Position numbers and translations under genes: made by a program
NCBI GenBank assembly: GCA_028696815.1
Contig: JAQVGG010000006.1
Coordinates: forward strand, 1-58,722
Direction of reading: 5' to 3'
DNA: 58,722 bases
Source of the DNA: Candidatus Altimarinota bacterium
GTDB lineage: Bacteria > Patescibacteriota > Gracilibacteria > BD1-5 > UBA6164
Notes under the pieces: model-generated
Told to the model about the DNA's origin: nothing
What the model saw: only the letters and a program-made list of their open reading frames with translations
Databases searched by the model: none
Shown: positions 37,931-48,061 of the stretch, piece after piece
How positions within the stretch are numbered: position 1 is the stretch's first letter
Layout: the number at the start of each line of letters is the position of its first letter

Positions 37931-38215
37931 ATGTTCTGGATTTACTTTTGATTATATACATTGATTATCTCAACTATTTGGGGGTTTTTTATAGTAATTA
38001 ATGTACATGCTATAAAATTTGAAAATTTTCAGAGTAAAATAAGAAGAGTTTTAAAAATTATGTCGTTTACACTAGTTTCTTTAACAGTTTTATGATACTT
38101 AACAATTTATATAATGACAAATGAAGAAAATACTTCAACAATTAAAACTGTAAAAGAAGTAAATAATTCAAATATTGAAGAGTCAAAAAAAGATATAGAT
38201 GTAAATTATTATTAA
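37931..38215 (+). CDS. Small membrane protein
   Basis: A 94-residue protein with two hydrophobic helices (about 2-26 and 44-63) and a polar, Asn/Lys/Glu-rich tail. Two TGA are read as Gly. No family was recognised. It is placed 20 bp before the HIT gene and may be co-transcribed with it. Confidence 0.65.
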
Positions 38216-38235
38216 TATTTAATATTTTTAAAGAT

Positions 38236-38547
38236 ATGACTATTTTTTCAAAAATTATTGCATGAGAAATATCAGCTCCAAGAATCTACGAAGATGAATT
38301 AGTAATAGTTATTAAGGATATAGCACCAGAAAAAAAAACACATCTTCTAATCATTCCTAAAAAAGAGATTCCAACTTTGAATGATATAGATGAAAACGAT
38401 AAAGAACTTATGTCTCATATGTTTTATGTAGCTAAAAAGGTTGCAAAAGATGTTTGAGTTGAAAAGGCTTATAGACTTAGGTTAAATGTAGGAGATTTGC
38501 AAGATGTAATGCATATTCATATGCACTTATTATCTGATTTATGATAA
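38236..38547 (+). CDS. HIT-family hydrolase (Hint/PKCI-like)
   Basis: A 103-residue protein of the histidine triad superfamily. IFSKIIAGEISAPRIYED at the start and the triad HIHMHLLSD near residues 93-101 are typical of the HinT branch, which cleaves adenosine phosphoramidates. The usual GQSV stretch before the triad is changed to GDLQDV. Length is close to the family norm (110-120). Cytosolic; the physiological substrate is unknown. Confidence 0.88.
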
Positions 38548-38583
38548 AATATTTTTTAAGTTTAATTTTTAACTTGTTATATT

Positions 38584-39918
38584 TTGAATAGAAAAAAAAT
38601 AATCTTTATAGTTATTGGTGTAATTTTATTAGTTTTTGTTTTTGTGTTAACACTTAGTTTAAAATCAAAAGATACTAGCGGACAACAAAAATCATGATGA
38701 GACTTTAAAATCTGGATAGTATGAGATGATAAAGAAGATTTTAGTGCCTTTATTACTGATTTTGAAAAATATTATTGAAAAACTATAAACGAAAAAATAG
38801 AGAGTTTTAATAATTGGGATGAATATAATCTAGCATTAGCCTCAGCTATAGTTAGATGAGAGGCACCTGATGTATTTGTTTTAAATAACAATGAAAAATC
38901 ACTATTTTTAGAAAATATTATATGAATTGATCCTCAAGTTATTAACCCAACTGACTTTATAAACAACTATAGAGGCTTTTTGGGAGATGATTTAATTGTG
39001 TCAATTGGGGAGTGAAAAAGTTTACAAAAATTTTTAATATGAGTACCTATTTGATATGAAAGTTTAGGTATCTATTATAATAGAATGAAATGAATCCAAG
39101 CAGATGATGTTAAAAATTGGGCATCTTTAAATGCAGTTATTTCTAAACAGAAAGAAAAATATCCTGATGTTATACCTCTTTGAATTTGAAGATGATCAAC
39201 AGTTAATAGTTCAGAGGATATCATTACTCAATTTTTTATGTTAGAAAATAAAAATAAATTAGAAGATGTTTCTTGAGCTTGATTAAAAACAGCAATAGCT
39301 TTTTATTCTCTTTTTGCAGACAATAATTGAAATAATTCATATGATACAAAGTTTGCAGATATGCTAGCTTCAGATAAAACTAATATAGACTTGTTTTCTA
39401 GAGGTGAAATATCTATGATTTTCTGATATCCAAGATTATTAAATACTATAGATGAAGCTTGATATAGAAAGAGTTCTCTATATGCTAAACCTTTTCCTGA
39501 GCACTTTATATGATGATGAAAAGCTTTGGTAAATTATAATTATTTTGTTGTTAATAAAAATTCTACTAAAACAGACCTTTGATTAAGTCTGTTAAAGTAT
39601 ATGACACTAGAGGAAGGTATAACAAGTTATTTAAATAAATTTCCATATTATTTACCATGACGTATATCTTTAGAAGACGATTTTTTAGAAAAAGAAATAC
39701 TTGATTGATATAATATAGTTTTAAAAGATTTCTTTAATGAAGATTTAGAATTATCGAGTTTTGATAAATGAATAAAATCTATTTATGATAAAGAAGTTGT
39801 TAATATACTTGATAATTCTTCTGATTATACAAATAAGTTTGACTCTTTTAGAAATTATTTAATTTGTCTAAAATCAAAAATCATCAATTTAGAGAATTTA
39901 TCACAGGATTGTAAATAA
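38584..39918 (+). CDS. Extracellular solute-binding protein (family 1-like)
   Basis: A 444-residue protein anchored by an N-terminal hydrophobic helix (about 5-25) with no lipobox. The body shows the two-lobed ABC binding-protein pattern of the sugar-binding family: NWDEYNLALASAIVRGEAPD with VFVLNNNE, then ESLGIYYNRMKG and KTAIAFYSLFADN, and MIFGYPRLLN. No ABC transporter genes are beside it, so the partner is unknown. Start is TTG 38584; there is no ATG near, and the reading frame with its membrane helix supports it. Confidence 0.75.
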
Positions 39919-39919
39919 T

Positions 39920-41158
39920 ATGTTTTGTTATATTCATATTCCTTTTTGTGAAAGTAAGTGTAAATATTGTAGATTTGCTTCAATTTGAAACTTACAAGAG
40001 AAAAGGATAGAAAAATATGTTGGTGAATTAGTTAATGAAATTAAAAGACCGGTCTTATTTACTAAGACCGGTCTTAAGTCAGTTTATTTTTGATGATGAA
40101 CTCCTAGTGTATTAAATTTAGAACAATTAGAAAATATTTTATGAACTTTAAAAAATAAATTTTGATCTCAAAAAAATATTGAAATTACACTTGAATCAAC
40201 ACCAAATAATATTACTAAAGAAAATTTAGTTTGATGGAAAAAGCTTTGAATAAATAGATTAAGTATATGAGTTCAAACTTTAAATGAAAATAGTTTAAAA
40301 GAGATATGAAGGGGGAAAAAGTGAGATGTAATAAAAGCTTTGGATGAAGTAAAAGGGTTTTTAAATAATCCATCCCCTTTCATTACATTTCAGGGACTTC
40401 CTTTGACAAAGGAAGAAATTAAAGATTGAAAAAATAGGTCTCTCCCTTTTTCAAAGGGAGTACCCGAAGAATGAGGGGGAGGGATTATTATTTCTTTAGA
40501 TTTCATTATCTGACTTCCTCATGTAAAACCATGAGAAATAAAAAAAGATATAGAGTATATACTGGGTAATTATGACTTCATAAAGCATATATCTGTTTAT
40601 ATGTTGGAAGAGTATTATGATGAGAGTAAAGTTAAAAGTGAAAAGTGAAAAGTTAGTAATAGTAAGTATGATAATATTTTCTATCCTAAAATTTGGAAAG
40701 AGATAGGTATCAAAGAAGAAGAATATTTATGAGAATATTTAGAAGTAAAAAGATATTTAGAAAGTAGATGATTTATAAAATATGAAATTTCAAATTTTGC
40801 AAAACCTTGATTTGAGTGTAAACATAATAAAGCTTATTGGAATCATGATGAAGTGGTTGCTTTTGGGGTAGCAGCTAGTTGATTTGTAAATTGAGCTAGA
40901 TATACTAATAGTGATAGTTTTGAGTGATATTATGCTTGAGAAAAAACTCTTGATAAATTAGATGAGGAAGATTTATTTTTAGAAAAGTTGATGTTTGGTT
41001 TAAGGACTACTTGAGTCTGAAAAGAGATTTATGAGAAGTTAGATAAAGAGAAAATAGATTATTTTATAAATGAATGATATCTAAAATTTGAAGAATGTTT
41101 TTTAAAATTAGAGGATAAAGGTGTATTAGTACTTGATTATATAATAAGAGAAATTTAA
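39920..41158 (+). CDS. hemW: Radical SAM protein HemW-like
   Basis: A 412-residue radical SAM protein. The cluster motif CESKCKYC (CxxxCxxC) lies at about residues 10-17, followed by VYFGGGTPSVLN and SIGVQTLNENSLKEIGRG. HemW inserts heme into target proteins; true coproporphyrinogen oxidases (HemN) look similar. Three kinds of repeat have entered the gene in frame: a 13-bp inverted repeat (40045-40075), a 126-bp family B unit (40364-40489; residues 149-190, exactly 42 codons) and a short AAAAGTG tandem (40627-40660). The frame stays open and the conserved core is intact, so it is probably functional. Confidence 0.85.
40045..40075 (+). repeat. 13-bp GACCGGTC inverted repeat inside hemW
   Basis: AAGACCGGTCTTA (40045-40057) and TAAGACCGGTCTT (40063-40075) with a 5-base loop. 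Each arm is itself a palindrome. The encoded peptide RPVLFTKTGLKS lies between the first helix and VYFGGG. Confidence 0.8.
40364..40489 (+). repeat. Family B palindromic repeat inside hemW (full copy)
   Basis: Outer arms AATAATCCATCCCC and GGGGAGGGATTATT (one mismatch). Inner hairpins are CTTCCTTTG/CAAAGGAAG and CTCCCTTTTTCAAAGGGAG. It is 126 bp, a multiple of three, so the reading frame is kept. Confidence 0.88.
40627..40660 (+). repeat. Family D AAAAGTG tandem repeat inside hemW
   Basis: AAAGTTAAAAGTGAAAAGTG and AAAAGTTAGTAA, translated as SKVKSEKGKVSNS. It resembles, in complement, the intergenic block at 37890-37927. Confidence 0.55.
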
Positions 41159-41173
41159 AAGGAAGATTTTTTT

Positions 41174-41262
41174 TATGTTCGTTTTGTGACCAAAAGAACC
41201 AAAAGTCTTTAAGGCTTACCGCAGCCTTAAAAATCCGCGAGAGACTCTATCGATCCAAAAAA
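41174..41262 (+). repeat. Intergenic repeat-like element with AAGGCT/AGCCTT hairpin
   Basis: A GC-richer block in the 166-bp gap after hemW: TTTTGTGACCAAAAGAACCA, then AAGGCT TACCGC AGCCTT (41211-41228), then GCGAGAGACTCTATCGATCC. It is unlike the neighbouring A/T spacers. Blocks of this kind are familiar as interspersed repeats in other bacteria; only one copy is in this window. Confidence 0.5.
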
Positions 41263-41324
41263 TATTTAAAAGTTTTTTTAAATAAAAGACTTTTATTTTC
41301 ACAAGTCTTGAATACTATAAAAAT

Positions 41325-42077
41325 ATGAAAACATTACTTTTCACATGCGCATTACCTGTAGAACTTAAAATAGTCAAGGAAAAAATAAAAAGCTTAGATT
41401 TAAAGTGAGTTAAGCTTGATTTTTTGTTGAGTTGAGTGGGGAATTACAATGTTATTTATAATTTAAAAGATTATATAAATAAAAAATGAAATCCTGATTT
41501 TGTTGTTAATTTTTGAGTGTGTTGAAAAAGTGATGAAACAATAAAAGATGATTTTTTTCAAGTTTATAGGATAAAAAATAGTTCAAATAAAAGAGAATCA
41601 TTAGTTCCTATATATTTTCAAGCACTAGATTTAAGGTCTATATTATCAAGTGAAGAGGTAGTAGTAGAAGGTAGTAGTATGTTTTGAGAAATCTATGTTG
41701 ATATGGAGTCCTATTGAGTTGAATATATTTGTAACAAAGAACAAATACCTTGTGTTATTATCAAAAAACCTTTTGATGTAGTTTGAGAAAAATCAAAGAG
41801 TGTGGGTTTAGTAGAGCTAAGACAGAGTCTTGAAAATTTTGATTATGAAAATTTAATAAATTATATAGTTGAATGGCTATCAAAAAATACTAAAAATGAT
41901 ATTTTAGAAAAAATTGACTATTTTAAAAATTACTTTAAGTTTACTTTCTCAGAAACTGAAATTTTCAAGAAAAACTTTAACAAATTTATCGCTTTCACTC
42001 TTGATTTTGAAGATTTTTTTGAAAAAAATAAAACTCTTAATAAAAAAGAGTTTTTGGAAAAAATGACTAACATATAA
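41325..42077 (+). CDS. Nucleoside phosphorylase/nucleosidase superfamily protein
   Basis: A 250-residue protein. The N-terminal ~155 residues match the PNP/UDP phosphorylase fold: LLFTCALPVELKIV at the start, LLSGVGNYNVIYNL, and VDMESYGVEYIC with the ribose-binding Met-Glu pair, as in MTA/SAH nucleosidase or futalosine hydrolase. The usual catalytic Asp would be in KPFDVVGEKS. The C-terminal ~90 residues are a helical, Lys/Asn-rich addition. The substrate cannot be assigned. Confidence 0.75.
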
Positions 42078-42110
42078 AAAAACACTTTGCTTTTGCAAAG
42101 TATTTTTTTA
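42077..42110. terminator. Bidirectional terminator
   Basis: ACTTTGC TTTT GCAAAGT between A-run and T-run, between two convergent genes. Confidence 0.8.
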
Positions 42111-42419
42111 TTACATATCACTTAATTTTTCTTTTAAGTGTTTAAATAGATTGTTTATTAGAGATTCTAAATCATCATAATCTTCTCTTTCAAAAACGAA
42201 TTCATCTCTATCAAGTTCAGCTATAAGTTTACCGTTAAATAAATCTTTTTTATTTTTTTCTAATTTTACATCTATAGTTCAAGTTGCGTCAGCTTTTCAT
42301 TCGTATTTTTTTAGATATCCGCTAACTTTAGAGTTTAAGTTAGTTTCAACTAATCTTTCTACAACTTCTTTATCATGTTGTATTTGGTCATTTAAATGTA
42401 TTTGTACTTGTAATTCCAT
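42111..42419 (-). CDS. HPF/RaiA-like ribosome hibernation factor
   Basis: A 102-residue protein with the alternating beta/alpha layout of the short HPF (YfiA) family: EVVERLVETNLNSKVSGYLK, TGTIDVKLEKNKKDLFNGK and the acidic helix DYDDLESLINNLFKHLKEKL at the end. HPF binds the 30S decoding site in stationary phase. Sequence identity to known HPF is low, so this is a fold-level call. The 208 bp upstream (42420-42627) contain a TCTTGAT/ATCAAGA palindrome near 42514-42532 and otherwise only A/T spacer. Confidence 0.65.
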
Positions 42420-42627
42420 TTTTTCTCACTTAAAATAATAAATATATTTTAAAAAGGTTTTGAGTAAGGTTTTATAACTCAACTTCTTTTTATAACTAGT
42501 TCAGTTTATCATATCTTGATTTAAAATCAAGAGAAATTGTGTATTTTTTTAAAATCTCGCAAATTAGCTTGAAAAAGTAGATGAAAAAGATATATTTAAT
42601 TATATTTTAAATTTAAGATAAAAATAG

Positions 42628-44064
42628 ATGACTAATTATGTAAAAACTATAGGTTTAGAGATACATGTCAGAGTTAAATCTAAAACAAAGATGTTTTGTA
42701 GTTGTAAAAATGCTGTTGCACTTGCCCCAGAACCAAACATAAATGTATGTCCTATATGTATGTGATTTCCTGGTATGCTTCCTGCTCTTAATAAAGAAGT
42801 GGTTAGACTTGGGCTTATAGGAGGTATGATGATGAAGTGTGAAGTAAACAAAAAATCAAGATTTGATAGAAAGACTTACTTTTATCCTGATAATCCAAGT
42901 TCATATCAGATAACTCAGATGTATGAACCAATAGTTTGAAAATGAAGTGTTAAAACTATAGTAAACTGAGAAGTTAGAGAATTTGCTATACATCATATGC
43001 ATCTAGAAAATGATGCTTGAAAACTTATGCATGCTGGTGGGAAAACACTTTGTGATTATAACAGAGCATGAAGTCCGCTGATGGAGATAGTAACAGACCC
43101 TGTTTTTCATGACAAAGAAGAAGTTATGGAGTTTTTAAAAGAACTTCAAAAGATGATGAGAGCTGCATGAGTATCTGATGCTGATATGGAAAAAGGTCAA
43201 CTTAGATGTGATGTAAATATTTCAATAGCTCCAGAATGAGCAAATGAGTGGTGAGTAAGAACTGAAACAAAAAATGTAAATAGTTTCTCTGCTATAGGTA
43301 GAGTTATAGATCATGAATATACTAGGCAGCTAAAGATAATACAATCAGGATGAATTATTGAACAGGAAACTAGATGATGGGATGATGATAAATGAGTTTC
43401 TACATCTCAAAGAAGTAAAGAAGATGCTATGGATTATAGATATTTTCCTGAACCTGATTTACTGCCTCTTGTTCTAGATGATGAGTTTATCGAAGAGTGT
43501 AGAAAAGCGCTTCCTGAACTACCAGTAGAAAAAAGAATTAGATACCTAAATGAATATAAACTTGCTGAGGATGATGCAAGACTTCTTACAACGGATAGAG
43601 ATTTATCGGAGTATTTTGATGAATTAGTAGAATTAACAGGTGATCCTAAAAAATCTTGTTCATATATAACTACTATACTTCTTGCTATGATGAAAGAAAG
43701 AGAAGATATAACTTCAGTAACAGACTTAAAATTTGATATTAAACAGTTAGCAAGAGTTATAGAACTTGTAAACAATGATGAGTTATCTAGTACTAACTCA
43801 AAACAAGTTATAGAAGAATTGTTTAATAATGGTTGAGAAGCTGATATAATAGTTGATGAAAATAATTTAAGACAAAAAAATGATACTTGAGCTTTAGAAG
43901 CTATTGTAGATGAGGTAATTAATACTAATGCAAAACAAGTTGAAGAATACAAAGCTTGAAATATAAATATATTTGGTTTCTTTGTCGGACAATGTATGAA
44001 AGCTTCAAAGTGACAAGGTAATCCAAAGATATTTAATGAATTATTAAAGAAAAAACTAGACTAA
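42628..44064 (+). CDS. gatB: Asp/Glu-tRNA amidotransferase subunit B
   Basis: A 478-residue GatB of normal length. Hallmarks: [19 protein letters not shown], the zinc-site cysteines (FCSCKN, NVCPICMGFPG), [14 protein letters not shown] with the kinase-like site, and the C-terminal YqeY-like tail ([20 protein letters not shown]). With GatA and GatC it converts Glu-tRNA-Gln and/or Asp-tRNA-Asn. gatA and gatC are not adjacent. Many conserved glycines are TGA. A short palindromic repeat and a terminator follow. Confidence 0.96.
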
Positions 44065-44066
44065 TA

Positions 44067-44103
44067 CCTCACCCTAACCCTCTCCTTTGTGAGGAGAGGG
44101 AAT
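44067..44103 (+). repeat. Family A palindromic repeat (short copy) after gatB
   Basis: CCTCACCCTAACCCTCTCCT, then TTGTG and AGGAGAGGG (44092-44100). It is the same start as the family A units in pbpC and murL. Confidence 0.85.
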
Positions 44104-44114
44104 AGAACAGTTTT

Positions 44115-44152
44115 GTAAAAAACTATTCCAATAATAACGGAGTAGTTTTTAT
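44115..44152 (+). terminator. Intrinsic terminator of gatB
   Basis: AAAACTATTCC pairs with GGAGTAGTTTT (one G-T pair). Confidence 0.75.
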
Positions 44153-44214
44153 TATCTCAAATTTTTGCAAGCAATTATAAAATGTGATAATATAGTATAG
44201 AAATAAAAAAACTA

Positions 44215-44253
44215 TGTCATTCTAAACTTGTTTTAAGAATCTCATAAACTTTT
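44215..44253 (+). repeat. Family C repeat, intergenic copy
   Basis: TGTCATTCTAAACTTGTTTT then AAGAATCTC: diverged relative of the CHSELVSES repeat at 25266-25295. It lies 19 bp before the start of the next gene. Confidence 0.65.
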
Positions 44254-44271
44254 AAAAATAAAAACAAAAAA

Positions 44272-46557
44272 ATGAATTTATCTAGATTTACAGATTTTTT
44301 CTTGAATAACAAAAAAGCTATTTTTCTTTTTATAGCTACCTTTTTAGTTTTATCACCAGATTTTGCTTTTGCAGAGGATATATTTTCAGTAGAAAAACTT
44401 TATAATTTTATAGTTGCTATAGGACAATTTTTTATTTTACTTTTCACTACTTTGGCTTGACTTCTTACTATGGTAATATCATGGTTTTTGTCTCCAGAAT
44501 GGTTAACTTGATGATTTTTTGGTATTAACTGATATTTAAAAGAGATATGGATACTTGTTTCAAATGTAGTTTATTTTGTATTTGCTTTTATCCTTATATG
44601 GATAGCTTTTATGAATATACTAGGTAAGTGAGATAAATGGGAATTAAAACAAGCATTACCTAAATTTATAGTTTGAGTATTGATAGTTCCATTTTCATGG
44701 TTTTTTGTTCAATTTATAGTTAGCATTACTTCAATTTTAACTGTATCAGTATTAACTCTTCCAAATGAAACTTTTTCAAGTTATACTCAAAATTTAGAGA
44801 AATCAAATATTTGTTCTAATTATGTTTTAGATCTTGAACAAATTTGAAATGCATTTAAAAAAGATGCTACTAAAGAAGCGAAAGATAAAGCAATTAAAGG
44901 TATATACGAATGTGGGGATCAAAAAAAATTATCAGTTAAAGATTTACTAGAAAATAATGCTTTATGAATAATGAATGTATATACTTATTGAGTTATGAAT
45001 TTGGAAGCTATGGATAATATAAGTCTTGATAACCTCAATAGTTGAATTAGAACTGGAGCAAATTTATTTGGGAAGGCATTATTTGATATAGTTTTTGCAG
45101 TTGTTTATTTCATCTTACTTATTACACTTGCTATTGCACTTCTTGTTAGATGAATTTGGCTTTGGTTATATATGATGTTATCACCTGTTTTTTGACTTCT
45201 TTACTTTTTTGATAAAAATGAATGAGGTGGAGCATTTGATCACTTCAATATAAAAGAGTTCTTTGCTCTAGCTATGGTTCCAGTATATGTAGCTGCTGCT
45301 CTAAGTTTTTGATTATTATTTTTATCTGTTGTGTCTACTGGTATGTGAGATTCTTCTGTTTCAGATAGTAATAGTATAGTATGATTTAATTTTAAATGAG
45401 AAAATGCTACAATGTCAATATGACAAGAACCATCAAAAGTTACATTAACAATAAAATGATGATGACAAAAAGTAACACAAGATTGAGCTGAATTAGTTAA
45501 TTGAGTTTTTTCATCAGGAAAAGGTATGATTTGATCTCTTATATTACAAATATTTTGAATAGTTATACTTTGGATGGCTGTAATGGCAGCGTTTAAATCT
45601 AGTAAAATCACAAATACTGTTACAGAACCAATACAACAATTTGGTAATTCTGTATGACAACTTATGGCAAAAGCTCCAACTTATGCACCAATATTTGGAG
45701 GTATGAGTGCTGAATGATTAAGAAAAATTTGAACAATGCCAGAACAAGCATTACAAACTAGAGTTTCAAATAAAGTATCTCCATTTCAAGATAAATTTAA
45801 TAATGTCTTTTGAGCAAATACAATACCAATTTGAGAGACAACTAAGTTTAGAAATATGCTAAAAGATGATATAAGTAGTGCAACTGAACTAAATGAGCTA
45901 AGAGATATGTATAAATGATGGGTTTCTCAATTCTGAAGAAATAATCCACAAGTAAAAGAATTAGAGAAAGAGTTACTAAATAAAATGAAACAAGCTGATT
46001 GAAAATTTGGATTACATAGATTTAATATTGATTTAGATAATCCAGAAGATCTTCAAAACTTTATGGCTTTATTGTGAGAAAATAATGCAAGTGCTGCAAC
46101 AAGATTAAAGATGTCTTTAAATCCTTGATCAATTTCTAAAGAAGAGTTAGGTTGAGTAAAAGAATGAACTGCTTGATGATTATCTGAAGAAGAGAGAGAT
46201 GATGCTAAATCATGAACAGAAATAGATACAAGTATTTATATGAAAGTTAAGTCAGTAAAAGATAGTAGTAATAAAGAAATATGAAGAGATATTAACATTG
46301 TTATGGAAGATATCTGATATAAAGTAAATTTATCACAAAATTCTATAAGTTCAATTGATTCATCTAATAATACTGCTGATTTAGTTAAATCTAAGTTAAC
46401 AACTGACGATATTACAGATTTAAGAAAAGTTATAACAAAGATGAATTGAGAACAACAATTAAAATTTGTTAAAGCTCTGTTTGTTTGAGTAAAAGACAAT
46501 GATGAAGAAGCTAAAAAACTCTTAAATATTTTGTTATGAAATAAGTCAGATTCTTAA
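44272..46557 (+). CDS. Large polytopic membrane protein, VirB6/TrbL-like
   Basis: A 761-residue protein. A cleavable-looking N-terminal segment (LFIATFLVLSPDFAFA) is followed by about seven membrane helices within residues 40-450 (for example FIVAIGQFFILLFTTLAGLL, IWILVSNVVYFVFAFILIW, ALFDIVFAVVYFILLITLAI), then about 290 hydrophilic residues. The layout with a conserved-looking GIWLWLYMMLSPVFGLLYFF helix is that of the TrbL/VirB6-type proteins many CPR genomes carry, possibly linked to DNA uptake or secretion. No other type IV secretion gene is in the window. The assignment is by topology only. Confidence 0.6.
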
Positions 46558-46572
46558 AAATTATGAATCACT

Positions 46573-46606
46573 CTAAAAAACCCTAGCTTAAGCTAGGGTT
46601 TTTTCT
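46573..46606. terminator. Bidirectional terminator
   Basis: CCCTAGCT TA AGCTAGGG, a perfect palindrome between A6 and T6. The last codons of the - strand ATPase gene, including its TAA, are part of the stem. Confidence 0.9.
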
Positions 46607-47847
46607 ACAAACTCTTCAAAATCTATAATCCTTACATTTTCATATTGTAGTTTCTTTAACTTTAACTCTTTTATATTTTCTACAATTAAGTATTTATATA
46701 CTGTTTCCTCAGTTTCTTTTCAATCTATTTTAGTTGGAACAAATGGGATTTTAAGAAGTTTTCTTACTTCTTTTTTTACCTCTTCGTTTTTGGTCTGCTT
46801 TGATATATGTATAAACACAGTATCAATTTTTATTTTTATATCAGTGTTAGTAGTCTTCTTTGCTATAAAGCTAAATTCAAACTTCCCATTTAATCAACCA
46901 TTTACTTCATATCAAGTTTTCACAAGTTCATTGTAAATTAGATTTTCTTTTAAAGTATATAAGCTTGTATTAAATCAATTTAAACTGTTTCTTATACCTA
47001 AATCACTAAAAAAGTATTTTGCTTTACTTGTGATTTCTTTTTGGAGCTTTAAATCATAAATTTGCATCTTACTTATGATATTAGCCTCTATACTATAATC
47101 AACATACTCAATCATAGTTACAAGTGAAAGTTTGATGTTGTTGTTTATAGATTTATTTAGTTCTCTAAGTGAAGTATAGTCTTTTAATAATGATATATAT
47201 GATAAGGTATACTGATATAAATCATGATTTTTTAATGAATATGAGGTGATAATGTCATTGTAAATTGTATCTGATTTTTGTAACTCTAAATACCTAGTTT
47301 TTAAATAGTTATTTTTTAATAAAAAGATTTCTTCTAAACTACCGAATTTTAATAAATCTGTTAAGTTAAAGTTATCTATTATTAACTCTTTTACCTGTTT
47401 TATGCACGGAGTTGATATAGATATTTTAGGTTTTCATCAAATCTTTATATCATTTCATATTATTATGATTTTATATTTTTTTTCAGAATATTTTTTTGAT
47501 AAAAAATCTTTAAAACCTTTTATATTATGTGTATTTTCAAGTATTATGATACTCGGCTCTTTGTATCTTTTTGTATAACTAGAAAATAACGAATTTAAAT
47601 CTTTTTCTGAATTTATTTCGTTGTTATAATCTAACTGCTTATTAAAATAAAAGTAATTATTTTTATAGTTACTTTTTTGTATAATGTTTCATATAATATT
47701 TGTTTTTGGCGATCCTCTTAGTCACGAAATTACCACAAGTTTTTCTTTGTTAAGCTTAGTTATTATTTCATTTTTTAATGAATCATAATTAAATACTAGA
47801 GGAAGATTTTCTAAGTATTTTTGATGAGAAACGATTAAATCAGCCAT
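46588..47847 (-). CDS. AAA ATPase of the DUF4143 type
   Basis: A 419-residue predicted ATPase. The P-loop region is GLRGSPKTNIIG, where the usual GK is PK, so ATP binding may be weak. A Walker B-like SIIILENTHN follows. The C-terminal half has the DUF4143 pattern: KAKYFFSDLGIRNSLNG, ENLIYNELVKTGYEV and a nuclease-like IDTVFIHISK. Such ATPases are common and uncharacterised. TGA glycines occur throughout. Alone on the - strand, with a long A/T upstream region. Confidence 0.8.
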
Positions 47848-47962
47848 AAATGTAAAAAATGTATAAATAAACTTATATATTTATATAAAGTTTCTGAATT
47901 ATACAAGCAGTTTACTTTTTTTCAAGTTAAGTTTTATTTTTTAGTTAAAATGATTATTATAT

Positions 47963-48052
47963 AGGCGTAAGGATGCTTTACTCCTAGGTGCTAGGATTTA
48001 GGTTTATAAAAATCCTACAACCTGTAATCTATAATCTACAACCTACAACCTA
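47963..48052 (+). repeat. Family G repeat block before argS
   Basis: CTAGGTGCTAGGATTTAGGT, hairpin TAGGATTT/AAATCCTA, then CTACAACCTGTAATCTATAA and CTACAACCTACAACCTA. Imperfect 7-10 bp units in tandem. It lies between the divergent ATPase and argS genes, immediately upstream of the argS start. Confidence 0.65.
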
Positions 48053-48061
48053 ATAAAAAAT

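Noticed and set aside
40364-40489. Frameshift or assembly error in hemW at the repeat
   Set aside because: The insert is 126 bp and the frame is open on both sides with conserved HemW blocks, so a true insertion is more likely.
43434-43952. 172-codon - strand ORF within gatB
   Set aside because: The gatB frame is fully conserved with zinc motifs and the C-terminal domain; the antisense frame has no recognisable pattern.
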